A DNA stretch of 64,000 nt from Mycolicibacterium grossiae (lineage in GTDB: Bacteria; Actinomycetota; Actinomycetes; Mycobacteriales; Mycobacteriaceae): positions 682,001 to 746,000 of the forward strand of contig NZ_CP043474.1 in NCBI RefSeq assembly GCF_008329645.1. The letters are read 5' to 3'. Positions 49,429 to 57,920 of this stretch are shown here, in pieces. The notes below the pieces were generated by a model that was not told the origin of the DNA, did not search any database, and saw only the letters and a list, made by a program, of their open reading frames with translations. Position 1 is the stretch's first letter; every line of letters starts with the position of its first letter. The position numbers and the translations under genes were made by a program.

Positions 49429-50856
49429 GGTCAAGTCCAGGGACGTGGTGTACGACGTCGTCGTGTGATTCTTCGAGGTAGTTGGGTCAGGCGGTCAGTG
49501 CCGCTGGGGTGGCCTCCTGTTCTGTCGGTGTGTCGTTGACGGTGCGTGATTTGCTGAGGACGTCGAGGCCGAGGTAGCGCCGCGATTCTGCCCATTCGTC
49601 GTGTTGTTCGGCCAGGACGGCGCCGACGAGGCGGATCAGAGCGTTTCGGTCGGGGAAGATGCCGACGACGTCGGTGCGTCGGCGGATCTCCTTGTTGAGG
49701 CGTTCCTGGGGGTTGTTGCTCCAGATCTGGCGCCAGATCTGCTTGGGAAACGCAGTGAACGCCAGCAGGTCCGCCCGGGCTTCTTCCAGGTGGTCGGCGA
49801 CCTTGGGGAGCTTGTCCGCGAGGGCCTCGATGATCCGATCATATTGCGCAGCAACCGATTCAGCGTCTGGTTGATCGAACACCGAATGCAACAATGTCCG
49901 GACCCACGGCCACGACGACTTGGGAGTGACGGCCATCAGGTTGGTCGTGTAATGCGTTCTGCACCGCTGCCAGGCCGCCCCGGGCAGCGTCGCCCCAATG
50001 GCCGCTACCAGCCCGGCATGGGCGTCGCTGGTGACCAATTTGACCCCGGACAGGCCGCGGGCGGTCAGCGACCGCCAGAACGTCAACCAGCCCGCTCCGT
50101 CCTCGGCGGTACTGACGTCAATACCCAGGATTTCGCGATGGCCCTCGGCGTTGACCCCGACCGCGATCAGGGCGTGCACGTTGACCACCCGCCCGCCCTC
50201 GCGGACCTTGAGCACCAGGGCGTCGGCGGCCACGAACGTGTACGGGCCGGCGTCCAAGGGCCGGGTGCGGAAGGCTTCGACGGCGGCGTCGAGTTCCTTA
50301 GCCATCACGCTGACCTGGGACTTCGACAGCGACGTGATCCCCAGGGTCTCCACCAGCTTGTCCATCCGCCGCGTCGAGACCCCCAGCAGGTAGCAGGTCG
50401 CGACTACCGTGGTCAGAGCCCGTTCGGCGCGTTTGCGGCGTTCCAGCAGCCAGTCCGGGAAGTAGGAGCCGTGGCGCAGCTTCGGGATCGCGAGATCCAA
50501 TGAGCCTGCGCGGGTGTCGAATTGGCGGTGCCGGTAGCCGTTGCGGGAGTTGGTGCGCTCGGTGCTGCGTTCGCCGTATCCGGCGCCGCACAGGGCGTCG
50601 GCCTCAGCGCCCATCAGGGTGTGGATGAATGTGGCGAGCAGCTCGCGCAGCACGTCGGGATGGGCGGTGGTGAGTCGTTCGGCCAGCACGGTGGGCAGGT
50701 CGATATTGTGGGCAGTGGTCATCGCGTCGGTTCCTTTGCTCGAGAAACTTTGGTCGGTCTCTCGAAGAATCACGCGATGACCTTCAATCATTCGGCTACG
50801 ACACGCCGGTACCGCTGATCAGGTCCGACTCGTACACCACCTTGGTGGACGCAACC
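49429..50856 (-). mobile_element. IS256-family insertion sequence, copy 4 (inverted)
   Basis: 1428 bp in the opposite orientation, with an 8-bp target duplication ATGGACTT at 49421-49428 and 50857-50864. This is an independent insertion. The duplicated bases include the start codon of the next gene. Confidence 0.95.
49487..50722 (-). CDS. IS256-family transposase, copy 4
   Basis: 411 residues, same sequence as copies 1-3, on the minus strand and intact. Confidence 0.95.
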   Translation of the reverse strand: MTTAHNIDLPTVLAERLTTAHPDVLRELLATFIHTLMGAEADALCGAGYGERSTERTNSRNGYRHRQFDTRAGSLDLAIPKLRHGSYFPDWLLERRKRAERALTTVVATCYLLGVSTRRMDKLVETLGITSLSKSQVSVMAKELDAAVEAFRTRPLDAGPYTFVAADALVLKVREGGRVVNVHALIAVGVNAEGHREILGIDVSTAEDGAGWLTFWRSLTARGLSGVKLVTSDAHAGLVAAIGATLPGAAWQRCRTHYTTNLMAVTPKSSWPWVRTLLHSVFDQPDAESVAAQYDRIIEALADKLPKVADHLEEARADLLAFTAFPKQIWRQIWSNNPQERLNKEIRRRTDVVGIFPDRNALIRLVGAVLAEQHDEWAESRRYLGLDVLSKSRTVNDTPTEQEATPAALTA

Positions 50857-51669
50857 ATGGACTTTGATGTGGACAGCGAGATCCGCCGAGAACTGGCTCT
50901 GGTGCTGGAATGCGGTGCTCTGGTGCGGGAGCGGCCAGACGGCCACGCTGAACCCGGCAGTGATCTCGCCGAAGACGAAGGCAGGTTTCCTGAAATCTGG
51001 GCGACGTCGGTGGCTCGGCGCGGTTTAGGTCAAGCCGTCGAGTGCGTGGATGCGGCGTGCGCACTGGTGCTCAGCGGTAGTTGGATGACTCCGCAGTTCG
51101 CACTGCTGCGCGCCGTCTATGAGTCTGCCGGATCCGCAGTGTGGCTATTGGCGCCCGAGGACGTCGACACACGGCTCGCGCGCCTGCTTGTCCAGCATCG
51201 CGAGTCGTGGCGCTACTCCGCGAAGGCGTTCAGCGGAACACCGCTTGACGACGGTGGGGAGCACGACGAGCGACAGCAATGGGCGACCAACGCCGCGGCG
51301 AGGGTGGGCATCGATCCGGCAAAGGGAAAGGCTGGTGGGTTCGAGGCGCTGATCGAGTCAATCGACGATCTTCCGGGACATCCCGAGTCATTGCTGACTG
51401 CGTGGCGAGTCTGTGCGGGTGTCAGCCATGCAAAGACGTGGGCGCTGCAGACAATCATCACGGAAGTCGACAGCATTGATGTCTATGAACACGGCAGGAT
51501 GAGTGCCGTGGTACCGGACCGGGGGTTGTTCTTGTCCAATCTTCGCGTGGCCCGTCGGACGGTGCAGCAAGCGTGGTGCCTCTACCGGATCCGTGTTGCG
51601 GTCCGGCCGCACTCGATGAGGTTAGGGCTCGTTCGGAAGGATACCAACGGGAATGCGGTGCGCAGCTGA
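50857..51669 (+). CDS. Hypothetical island protein, start codon rebuilt by an IS insertion
   Basis: 270 residues from the ATG at 50857. The frame is open back into the IS (to 50842), but comparison across the insertion shows that the native start is this ATG, part of the duplicated ATGGACTT. The protein is mostly helical, with 'Leu-Arg-Ala-Val-Tyr-Glu-Ser-Ala-Gly-Ser-Ala-Val-Trp-Leu-Leu' in the middle and 'Ser-His-Ala-Lys-Thr-Trp' further on. No known family was recognised; it may be a sensor/HEPN-like all-helical protein. The native promoter and ribosome site are now 1.4 kb away, so expression depends on reading out of the IS end. Confidence 0.75.
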   Translation: MDFDVDSEIRRELALVLECGALVRERPDGHAEPGSDLAEDEGRFPEIWATSVARRGLGQAVECVDAACALVLSGSWMTPQFALLRAVYESAGSAVWLLAPEDVDTRLARLLVQHRESWRYSAKAFSGTPLDDGGEHDERQQWATNAAARVGIDPAKGKAGGFEALIESIDDLPGHPESLLTAWRVCAGVSHAKTWALQTIITEVDSIDVYEHGRMSAVVPDRGLFLSNLRVARRTVQQAWCLYRIRVAVRPHSMRLGLVRKDTNGNAVRS

Positions 51670-51802
51670 GCTCGGCGCGCCAAGCCCGCACGGCGGGCAA
51701 CTCCTCCTTCACGGAGGGGTGGGGCGGATACCGGCGATGCTTGGGACGCAATTACGTAAGGCGCACGTATGAACGCCCTCGACCCCAGACCGCAGCAGCG
51801 AT

Positions 51803-53062
51803 TTAAATCAATTGCCGCGCTTCGAGCCACTCGTCGCGCCATTTGTGAAAATCGACGGCGAAGGGTGAGCAGCGCTCCAACTCCTGGAGAATCGCATCCT
51901 GCTTCTTCTTGGAGGCATGCTGCCGAACAGAAGTCGGGCCGCAAAGGACAGACATCGTCTTGGGATATTTCTCCCACCTGGCTACGAGGCGCGAAGCGAC
52001 GAAGCCGGTGATGCCGGCAGAAGTTGGACCTGCAATGTTGACTTCGCTTGGGGAGGGTGTCCGGCCGGAGTGAATCACGCTGTTGCGCACGTAAACAATA
52101 TGTTTGAGCCATCGCGCTATCGGGCCCGTGCCTTCAAGTGACCAGTTTCCTAGGAGTCGCGTTGCGTAAAGGCGTTTGACGCGAACTGTGATGGAGCTGT
52201 GATCTGCCCATATCTTGGCGGCCTCTTCGACTGACTTCCCTTCCTCCCACAGCATCGCGGCCAGGACGCTGTCCAGCATGAGTTCGCAGGCGATCGCTGA
52301 GCTCAAAATACTTGCCCGACTGTCCCCAGCGACTTGTTCGGCCCACGCCCGACACATGTGATCCCGGATTAGGGCGCTGATGCTGCCGCGCGTGAGCTGG
52401 CCGAAGATCTGCCCGACCGTGTCGTGGTTAGTTGTGTGTTGATTCCCGCCACCAAGTCGGTTCGGTAAATGGTCCAATAGCAGTGCATATTGCCCTCCGA
52501 ACTGCATTTCGTCGAAGTTTGGGCCGGCGCCGAACGCGACGGGGACGATCGGGCTCAGGGCCGGGTAGTGCAGGTCTGGCAGTGGGGCCCATGACTCGAT
52601 CCGCAACGACCGGGCGACGTCGGCAATCAGCCAGTGCGCGACGGTCAAAGGGTCAACCTTGCCGTCGTGCGGTGGTGCGAAACCGGCGGCTCGGGTCTTT
52701 ACCGGGACCATGACCACAGCGACCGATCGATCATGGCTGGTCCCGGCGTCGGAAAGCGGCTTATCCGGTGGTTCGTGGCCGGTGAGGGTGCTGAGCACCG
52801 AAGATGCGAGCACTGAATCAACTAGAACAGGGTTGGGTTCGGTTTTTTGGATGACCCATCGGGTCAGACAATTGAATGGTGTCTGCATCCACTTGTGATC
52901 GAAGTCTTGAGGTGATGCTCCGCGCTGGCTCAGGTACTCGTCTTCGATGACGAGCAGGTTGTATCCAGCCAATGGAAGCGCGTACGGCAGGGCGAACGAA
53001 AAAGCCATGACTCCCTCGAACACGTCCGGGTCGTACCACAAGGGCCTGGGCTGCTGTGCCAT
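51803..53062 (-). CDS. HEPN-like domain protein, possible defence ribonuclease
   Basis: 419 residues. The C-terminal third (about 245-345) is helical and contains Arg325-Asn-Ser-Val-Ile-His330, the R-x4-H motif that forms the active site of HEPN ribonucleases, in the typical setting 'Val-Arg-Asn-Ser-Val-Ile-His-Ser-Gly'. The N-terminal 200 residues are a mixed, beta-rich domain without a recognised motif, as in ApeA-type abortive-infection proteins. The architecture (unknown sensor domain plus C-terminal HEPN) and island location suggest an RNA-cleaving anti-phage role. That is inference. Divergent from the membrane-protein gene at 53282. Confidence 0.7.
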   Translation of the reverse strand: MAQQPRPLWYDPDVFEGVMAFSFALPYALPLAGYNLLVIEDEYLSQRGASPQDFDHKWMQTPFNCLTRWVIQKTEPNPVLVDSVLASSVLSTLTGHEPPDKPLSDAGTSHDRSVAVVMVPVKTRAAGFAPPHDGKVDPLTVAHWLIADVARSLRIESWAPLPDLHYPALSPIVPVAFGAGPNFDEMQFGGQYALLLDHLPNRLGGGNQHTTNHDTVGQIFGQLTRGSISALIRDHMCRAWAEQVAGDSRASILSSAIACELMLDSVLAAMLWEEGKSVEEAAKIWADHSSITVRVKRLYATRLLGNWSLEGTGPIARWLKHIVYVRNSVIHSGRTPSPSEVNIAGPTSAGITGFVASRLVARWEKYPKTMSVLCGPTSVRQHASKKKQDAILQELERCSPFAVDFHKWRDEWLEARQLI

Positions 53063-53281
53063 GTAACGACCTTAAGCTGCGCGGGTTTCCCGCCACGATA
53101 AAACATGGGCGTACGCCGGACGTTGGATGCGAAAGTCGGTTCCTGCGGTGATGAGGCGGTAGGAGGTGAGCTTCACGGGTCTACCGCAACCGGTCGTTTG
53201 TGAGACGGCACCATGGGAGACTGATGATCCTCACATGATGGGGGCGGAGGTTGGATGGGATGAGTTGTTCCAGGGGGCCGA

Positions 53282-54304
53282 TTGAATAGGGCCGGGACAA
53301 CGAAATGGCCGACGCGCCACCCGCCTGCAGTCAAACCCGGAGGGGTTTCAAATGCCTTCCGTAATTTCGGGCGCCTCACCAAGATCCTGATCTGGGTCAT
53401 GCTGGGGTTCGGCCTGATGCTCTTCGCCGTGTGTCTACAAGCGGACCTGACCGGCGCCAAGTGGATGGAAACCTATGCTTACATACCTAACATCCTCGCG
53501 GGCTTGACTGGCTTCCTCATTGGTGTGCCATTCGCGCTCGTTGTACTCGCTACGCTTGCTAGCGAACGCGACGACAAGGCCGCAGCAGACCGGGTCAATG
53601 CGGTTTCGCAGATTGCTTGGAACCAGTTTCGCGATGCGATCACCACCCTGTGCGGCCCGCAGCGGATTGACGCGATGAGGACATGCAGCGAGCGAATTCA
53701 GGCCGTCCACGATGAGACGTGGCAAGGCATCAACAGGTATGGCACCGAACTAACGCCCGACGAGTTCCAAGAACTTATTGCGTTCGTGCAGGGCCAGTCC
53801 AGTGTTTGGAGCGACGCACTTCAGGACATGATGCGACAGGTTGGCGAGGCTTCCGACCTACGACTGCAATGGCTTGCAGCGGTTCGGGATTGGAACACTC
53901 TGGACCAGTACGTCCGGCTGCAACGCTTGGAGCGGGGATTGCCCTGGTTTCACCGCGAGCTGGATTCACTTCTGCAAGAACGGATGGTTTCGGACAAACA
54001 TCCAATGCGCCGATTCTTCGAGATGCACGACGGCGACTATGGGCACGAACCCGGTCAACCGGATGACATGGGTTCAGCCTGGCGACGAGTCAATGACCTC
54101 GGCCAACTTGGATATAGCCAAGACACCTTTAATCAGGTCCGCCTGCAGAGTGGAGCGCATTTCCCAACCACCCGTGTTGAGGGCTACCTCTACACCGCGA
54201 CAGACGTTGGACACCACATGGGCATGCTCTACGCCTTTGTACGGCAGATTGATCGCAGCGGTTGGCCTGCTGTCGCACCCGAGGATCCGCCCTTGGCGTC
54301 CTAG
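53282..54304 (+). CDS. Hypothetical two-helix membrane protein
   Basis: 340 residues from a TTG with GGGGG upstream; no better start precedes the first membrane helix. Two membrane helices (about 34-54 and 67-90) separated by a short loop, then a 250-residue cytoplasmic helical domain rich in Trp, Gln and Arg ('Trp-Gln-Gly-Ile-Asn-Arg-Tyr-Gly-Thr-Glu-Leu-Thr-Pro-Asp-Glu-Phe'). The layout recalls membrane-anchored effectors of defence systems, but no known family can be named. It shares a 219-bp divergent promoter region with the HEPN-like gene. Confidence 0.7.
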   Translation: MNRAGTTKWPTRHPPAVKPGGVSNAFRNFGRLTKILIWVMLGFGLMLFAVCLQADLTGAKWMETYAYIPNILAGLTGFLIGVPFALVVLATLASERDDKAAADRVNAVSQIAWNQFRDAITTLCGPQRIDAMRTCSERIQAVHDETWQGINRYGTELTPDEFQELIAFVQGQSSVWSDALQDMMRQVGEASDLRLQWLAAVRDWNTLDQYVRLQRLERGLPWFHRELDSLLQERMVSDKHPMRRFFEMHDGDYGHEPGQPDDMGSAWRRVNDLGQLGYSQDTFNQVRLQSGAHFPTTRVEGYLYTATDVGHHMGMLYAFVRQIDRSGWPAVAPEDPPLAS

Positions 54305-54698
54305 GACTCCGCTTCATAGGTGTCCAGGGCCTGCGGGCGCCGACACCGAATGGGCTTGCCACTCCCCCGCCGTCCCCAAAACCTTCGTTTTCGGGACAAG
54401 TGGGGCTGACTCTGCCTGACGTCCCCGGCGGGAATGTTGCAAAGCGAACTTCTGAGAGTGCGGTCTCTTGGTTGAGAAGGTCACGCATGTCGTGGCGGTG
54501 GCGGGCGGGCTGCAGCAAAACCTCGAGCGAGGCCGCTGAGCACGGTGGTGTTTTGGAGGGCTCTCCACGCCCTGGGCGATGGGCTTTCTAGGCCCCGCTC
54601 ACCGGAAAGGCCAATGGCGCAGCACTTTGATGTCCGCTTGATCCACGCCGACCGGCCAGCCCTGAATTCCAGATCTGTAACTTAGAGGTTACCGCGTC

Positions 54699-54731
54699 AA
54701 CCTTGAAAACTCGTCGCCGGTTTTCAAGGTT
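54699..54731. repeat. Perfect stem-loop in the island's right arm
   Basis: AACCTTGAAAAC pairs with GTTTTCAAGGTT across a 9-nt loop. No T-run follows on the plus strand, so it is not a typical terminator; it could be a recombination or regulatory site. Confidence 0.6.
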
Positions 54732-54809
54732 CACTGGCATCGGCTATCACGGTTCCCACCGGCCCGGACTAGTGCGTGCGACCGCTAGGGCCCGCCACAA
54801 ATCGTGACC

Positions 54810-54829
54810 AGTCCGCAGTCAGTCCGCAG
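54810..54829 (+). repeat. Candidate arm-type integrase sites, right end
   Basis: AGTCCGCAG occurs at 54810 and 54821, 11 bp apart, matching the pair at 39354/39365. Confidence 0.45.
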
Positions 54830-54933
54830 CTCGTCTCCGTTTCGTCGGTCCAGGCCAACGACTCCAACGCTTTGACCTGCACTTTCTCGCCGTAACCAAC
54901 ACACCCAACTCAATCAAAAGCCTAGGTGTCGTG

Positions 54934-54979
54934 GTTCGGGACGAAGAGGTCGTGGGTTCGAATCCCGCCACCCCGACTC
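54934..54979 (+). repeat. attR: right copy of the 46-bp integration core (tRNA-Pro 3' fragment)
   Basis: Identical to 39249-39294. It carries the 3' 43 nt of tRNA-Pro without a 5' half, so it is a remnant and not a working tRNA. The native tRNA terminator follows at once. Confidence 0.93.
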
Positions 54980-54985
54980 ACTGCA

Positions 54986-55025
54986 GATCAGGGCCCCGGG
55001 TGCACGTGCACCCGGGGCCCTGATC
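54986..55025. terminator. Native tRNA-Pro terminator, 40-bp perfect palindrome
   Basis: Two perfect 20-bp arms (from GATCAGGGCC to GGCCCTGATC) with no loop bases. It probably ended tRNA-Pro transcription before the island entered and may also serve the PGRS gene that arrives from the other side. Confidence 0.8.
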
Positions 55026-55046
55026 GTCGTCGGCCGTCATGCCATG

Positions 55047-56624
55047 TCAGACGGTGCCGCCGGCACCTCCCGCTCCGCCGGTACCGCCGGCGCCGCCACT
55101 CGTGCTGCCAGACGACGGATTCGATCCGGCGGCACCCGCCGAGCCCGCGCTGCCCGGCGAGGGCGTTCCGGCGCCCGACGCCCCGCCGGTTCCCCCGGTG
55201 CCACCCCGTCCGCCGGTGCCCGGCGTTCCCGTCGAGCCGGCCGTACCGTTGGTGCCGGTCCGGCCGAAGGTCGACGTCCCGGCCGATCCGGCTGCTCCGC
55301 CCGTGCCGGCGTCGCCACCCGCCCCACCGGTTCCGCCCTGTCCTCCGGAAGCGCCCGGACTGGCGATGCGCACGGGGCTGCTCGGGACGAAGGATCCCTG
55401 ACCGCCGGTGCCGCCAGCGCCACCCTGCGCGCCGTTCCCGCCGTTGCCGCCGCTTCCGCCGGCGCCTGCTGCGCCGCCGTCTCCGAAGAGGCCCCCACGG
55501 CCGCCGGCACCGCCGGCGCCGCCGTTGGTGCCGCTCTCGCCGACCGCACCGGTTCCGCCCGTCCCACCATCGCCGGACGCCCCTGCGGTGCGCGTCGATC
55601 CGCTGTAGCCATACGCGAAGCCGCCCTGCCCGCCGGTCCCGCCGGTGCCGCCGGCGTCGCCGCCGTCTCCACCCCGCCCACCCGCGCCGCCGGCGACGAC
55701 GGTGGTGAAGCCGGGGAAGACCGAGCTGGTGTCGCCGTAGCCGCCGTGACCGCCCGTGCCGCCGGCGCCGCCACCGGACCCCTTGCCTCCCGCGCCGCCG
55801 GCGCCACCCGTGGCGGAGATGACGGGCGGCGGCGTGCTCCCGGGATTGACCAGCGTGTGCGAGGCGATGCCGCCGTTGACGCCGCCGCCGCCGGAGGCAT
55901 CGGTTCCCGCTGCGGCGTCCTCACCCGGGGCGCCGTCATCGCCGACCACGACACCGGTACCGACGGTGAAGCCGCCGCCCCCTCCGGCTCCCGGCTGCGT
56001 GGCCGGACTCCGGTTGACGCCGTCCTTTCCGCTGTAGCCGGCACCACCGGTGCCGCCGCTTCCGCCGCCACCGAACCACGACGCGTCGCCGCCGCTGCCG
56101 CCCGCACCGCCGGCGACACCCAGCGCGCCGTCGGCACCGCGACCGCCGTTGCCGCCGCTGCCGAAGAGCGACAGGAGACCGGCGCTTCCTCCGGCGCCGC
56201 CGGCCTGTCCCGGCGTCACGCCATTTCCGCCACTACCGCCGTTGCCGAAGAACAGACCACCATTGCCGCCGCGACCACCGTTCGCTCCTGCGCCGCCGCT
56301 GCCGAAGAACAAGCCGCCATTGCCGCCATTGCATGCCGCGCCGACGCAATCAGCGGCCGCATCGACCCCGTTGCCGAACAGCCCGAAAAGCGGGCCGCCG
56401 ACGGAGGCACCGATCGTGGGTACCGCGACGACGGCTCGAGGGGTCACCGACGCAGCGACGACGTTGCCGGGGCCCGCCAGACAGGACGGAACCGTGGCCG
56501 AGCAGGACGCGCCGAGGTCGGGGGCGGCGTGCGCCGTCGCCGACGGTCCGAAGATCAGCGCCCCGCCGGCCGCGAGTCCGGCGGCGAGAACGGCGACCCC
56601 GCCGGTGTGCTGTCGAACGGTCAT
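55047..56624 (-). CDS. Secreted PGRS-type glycine-rich protein without a PE domain
   Basis: 525 residues with AAGGAG before the ATG. A Sec signal peptide ends near Ala-His-Ala (residue 33), a normal stretch of about 65 residues with cysteines follows, and from about residue 98 to the end it is built of Gly-Gly-x triplets (Gly-Gly-Ala, Gly-Asn-Gly-Gly), the PGRS pattern of M. tuberculosis PE_PGRS proteins. There is no PE domain and no PPE/ESX signal, so export is by a signal peptide. The repeats make this an assembly-prone, GC-rich region. Surface or cell-wall location is likely; function unknown. Confidence 0.88.
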   Translation of the reverse strand: MTVRQHTGGVAVLAAGLAAGGALIFGPSATAHAAPDLGASCSATVPSCLAGPGNVVAASVTPRAVVAVPTIGASVGGPLFGLFGNGVDAAADCVGAACNGGNGGLFFGSGGAGANGGRGGNGGLFFGNGGSGGNGVTPGQAGGAGGSAGLLSLFGSGGNGGRGADGALGVAGGAGGSGGDASWFGGGGSGGTGGAGYSGKDGVNRSPATQPGAGGGGGFTVGTGVVVGDDGAPGEDAAAGTDASGGGGVNGGIASHTLVNPGSTPPPVISATGGAGGAGGKGSGGGAGGTGGHGGYGDTSSVFPGFTTVVAGGAGGRGGDGGDAGGTGGTGGQGGFAYGYSGSTRTAGASGDGGTGGTGAVGESGTNGGAGGAGGRGGLFGDGGAAGAGGSGGNGGNGAQGGAGGTGGQGSFVPSSPVRIASPGASGGQGGTGGAGGDAGTGGAAGSAGTSTFGRTGTNGTAGSTGTPGTGGRGGTGGTGGASGAGTPSPGSAGSAGAAGSNPSSGSTSGGAGGTGGAGGAGGTV

Positions 56625-56777
56625 GAGTCTCCTTTGAAGGGCAACCGCGACAACCTTTGCCAGCGGTACGGAACGAGGCTACTTTCTGCGGCTACGTCAA
56701 TAGTAAATATCGAAGAATCCGGCAGGTGTCGCCGAGGCGCAACACTCTGATCCGACGTCAGCCGGGCACGACCCACC

Positions 56778-56801
56778 GAGGTTCGGCCTTTGCCGAACCT
56801 C
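56778..56801. terminator. Strong hairpin between the PGRS gene and the MBL gene
   Basis: GAGGTTCGGC and GCCGAACCTC, a perfect 10-bp stem with a CTTT loop. It lies in the 378-bp gap between divergent genes, so it may be a leader structure or operator rather than a terminator. The rest of the gap (56625-57002) has an AT-rich stretch near 56697-56715 that could hold the PGRS promoter; nothing else was seen. Confidence 0.45.
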
Positions 56802-57002
56802 TCGACCGCTCAGTTGCGAAACACCACGGGCCGACTCGGCCGTCCCGAGTATCGCCAGGGTCGGTGCCGTGCGCGAGGCCGTCGACTACTGCAATCCGGT
56901 CGGCTGTCAGCCCGCGACTACTGCACTGCCGACCGCCTCCCAGATGCCGCCGCTATCGTCGCGGTCGGGAATGAACGTGACCCACTCGCAAACGGAGGCG
57001 TC

Positions 57003-57920
57003 GTGACCGGTCACACGGGAGCACTGAACACCGCGGCGGCGGTCCGTCGCTGGCAGCTCGACGACGTCACCTTCACCTACGTCGTCGACGGCGCGATGTC
57101 GATGCTTCCCGCCGCCTTCCTGCCCGCCGTCCCCGCCGATTATTGGCGCGCCCACCCCGACGAGGTCGACGCCGCGGGCCACGTGGCGATGTCGACCGGT
57201 GGTCTGCTGGTGCAACGCGACGGTCACACCCTGCTCGTCGACACGGGTTTCGGCGCCGTCCAGATGGAATCGCCCTTCGGCCGGGTCGACTGCGGAGCGC
57301 TCCTCGACACCCTCGCGTCGCTCGGGGTCGCGCCCGACGACGTCGACGTCGTCGCGCTGACGCACCTGCACCCGGACCACACGGGGTGGATGTTCACCGC
57401 GGATGCCGGCGACCCCGTCTTTCCCCGGGCCACCTACGTGCTCGCCGAGGCCGAGTGGTCGCCCCTGGCGGGCGGCGCACCGGACGCCGACGCGGGCATC
57501 GCCGCGATCGTGTCCGGGCTGCAGCGCCACCCCCTGCTGCGGCTGGTCGCCGACGGCGAGGACGTGGTGCCGGGGGTCACGGCGCTCGTCACACCGGGGC
57601 ACAGCAGCGGGCATGCGTCGTACGTGGTGAGGACGGCGCGGGGCGCTCGGGTCGTGGCGTTCGGCGACGCCTTCCACGCCCCCGCCCAGCTCGGTCATCC
57701 GGAGTGGCGGTCGGCACCGGACGCGGAGCCTGCCCGCGTCCCCGAGGCGCGACGGCGCATCGTCGACGTACTACTCGCCCCCGATACGTACGGCTTCGCC
57801 GTCCACTTCGGCGATCAGCCCTTCGGACGCGTCACCTCCGATGGCGGCGTACCGCAGTGGCAGCCCGTGGCGGCCCCCGTCATTGCACCGCCACCGGGAA
57901 CTACCCGATCGGCTAGGTAA
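57003..57920 (+). CDS. Metallo-beta-lactamase-fold hydrolase
   Basis: 305 residues from the GTG at 57003, which has the ribosome site GGAGG 6 nt upstream; the frame is open to 56790 but that part looks non-coding. The metal motif is 'Thr-His-Leu-His-Pro-Asp-His-Thr-Gly', with 'Pro-Gly-His-Ser-Ser-Gly-His' and 'Phe-Gly-Asp-Ala-Phe-His' as the later ligands. It is closest in style to lactonase/AttM-like enzymes (about 250-300 residues). A quorum-quenching or other lactone substrate is possible but not shown. Confidence 0.87.
   Translation: MTGHTGALNTAAAVRRWQLDDVTFTYVVDGAMSMLPAAFLPAVPADYWRAHPDEVDAAGHVAMSTGGLLVQRDGHTLLVDTGFGAVQMESPFGRVDCGALLDTLASLGVAPDDVDVVALTHLHPDHTGWMFTADAGDPVFPRATYVLAEAEWSPLAGGAPDADAGIAAIVSGLQRHPLLRLVADGEDVVPGVTALVTPGHSSGHASYVVRTARGARVVAFGDAFHAPAQLGHPEWRSAPDAEPARVPEARRRIVDVLLAPDTYGFAVHFGDQPFGRVTSDGGVPQWQPVAAPVIAPPPGTTRSAR

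Larger units (their letters stand above)
54305..54933. other. Right arm of the island, no gene seen
   Basis: 629 bp without a convincing frame. It contains a 12-bp stem-loop (54699-54731), a pair of 9-mers repeated from the left end (54810-54829) and AT-richer DNA next to attR. This is what an attP arm looks like. Confidence 0.6.

Noticed and set aside
50842..50856. Upstream start for the 270-residue gene
   Set aside because: These codons belong to the IS end; the native ATG is in the duplicated target site at 50857.
54262..54591. Open frame at the right end of the island as an integrase remnant
   Set aside because: No integrase motif (Arg...His-x-x-Arg...Tyr) in any frame; composition is not protein-like.
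55039..56637. Proline-rich open frames on the plus strand
   Set aside because: They are the complement of the Gly-Gly-x repeats of the PGRS gene, which has a signal peptide and ribosome site.
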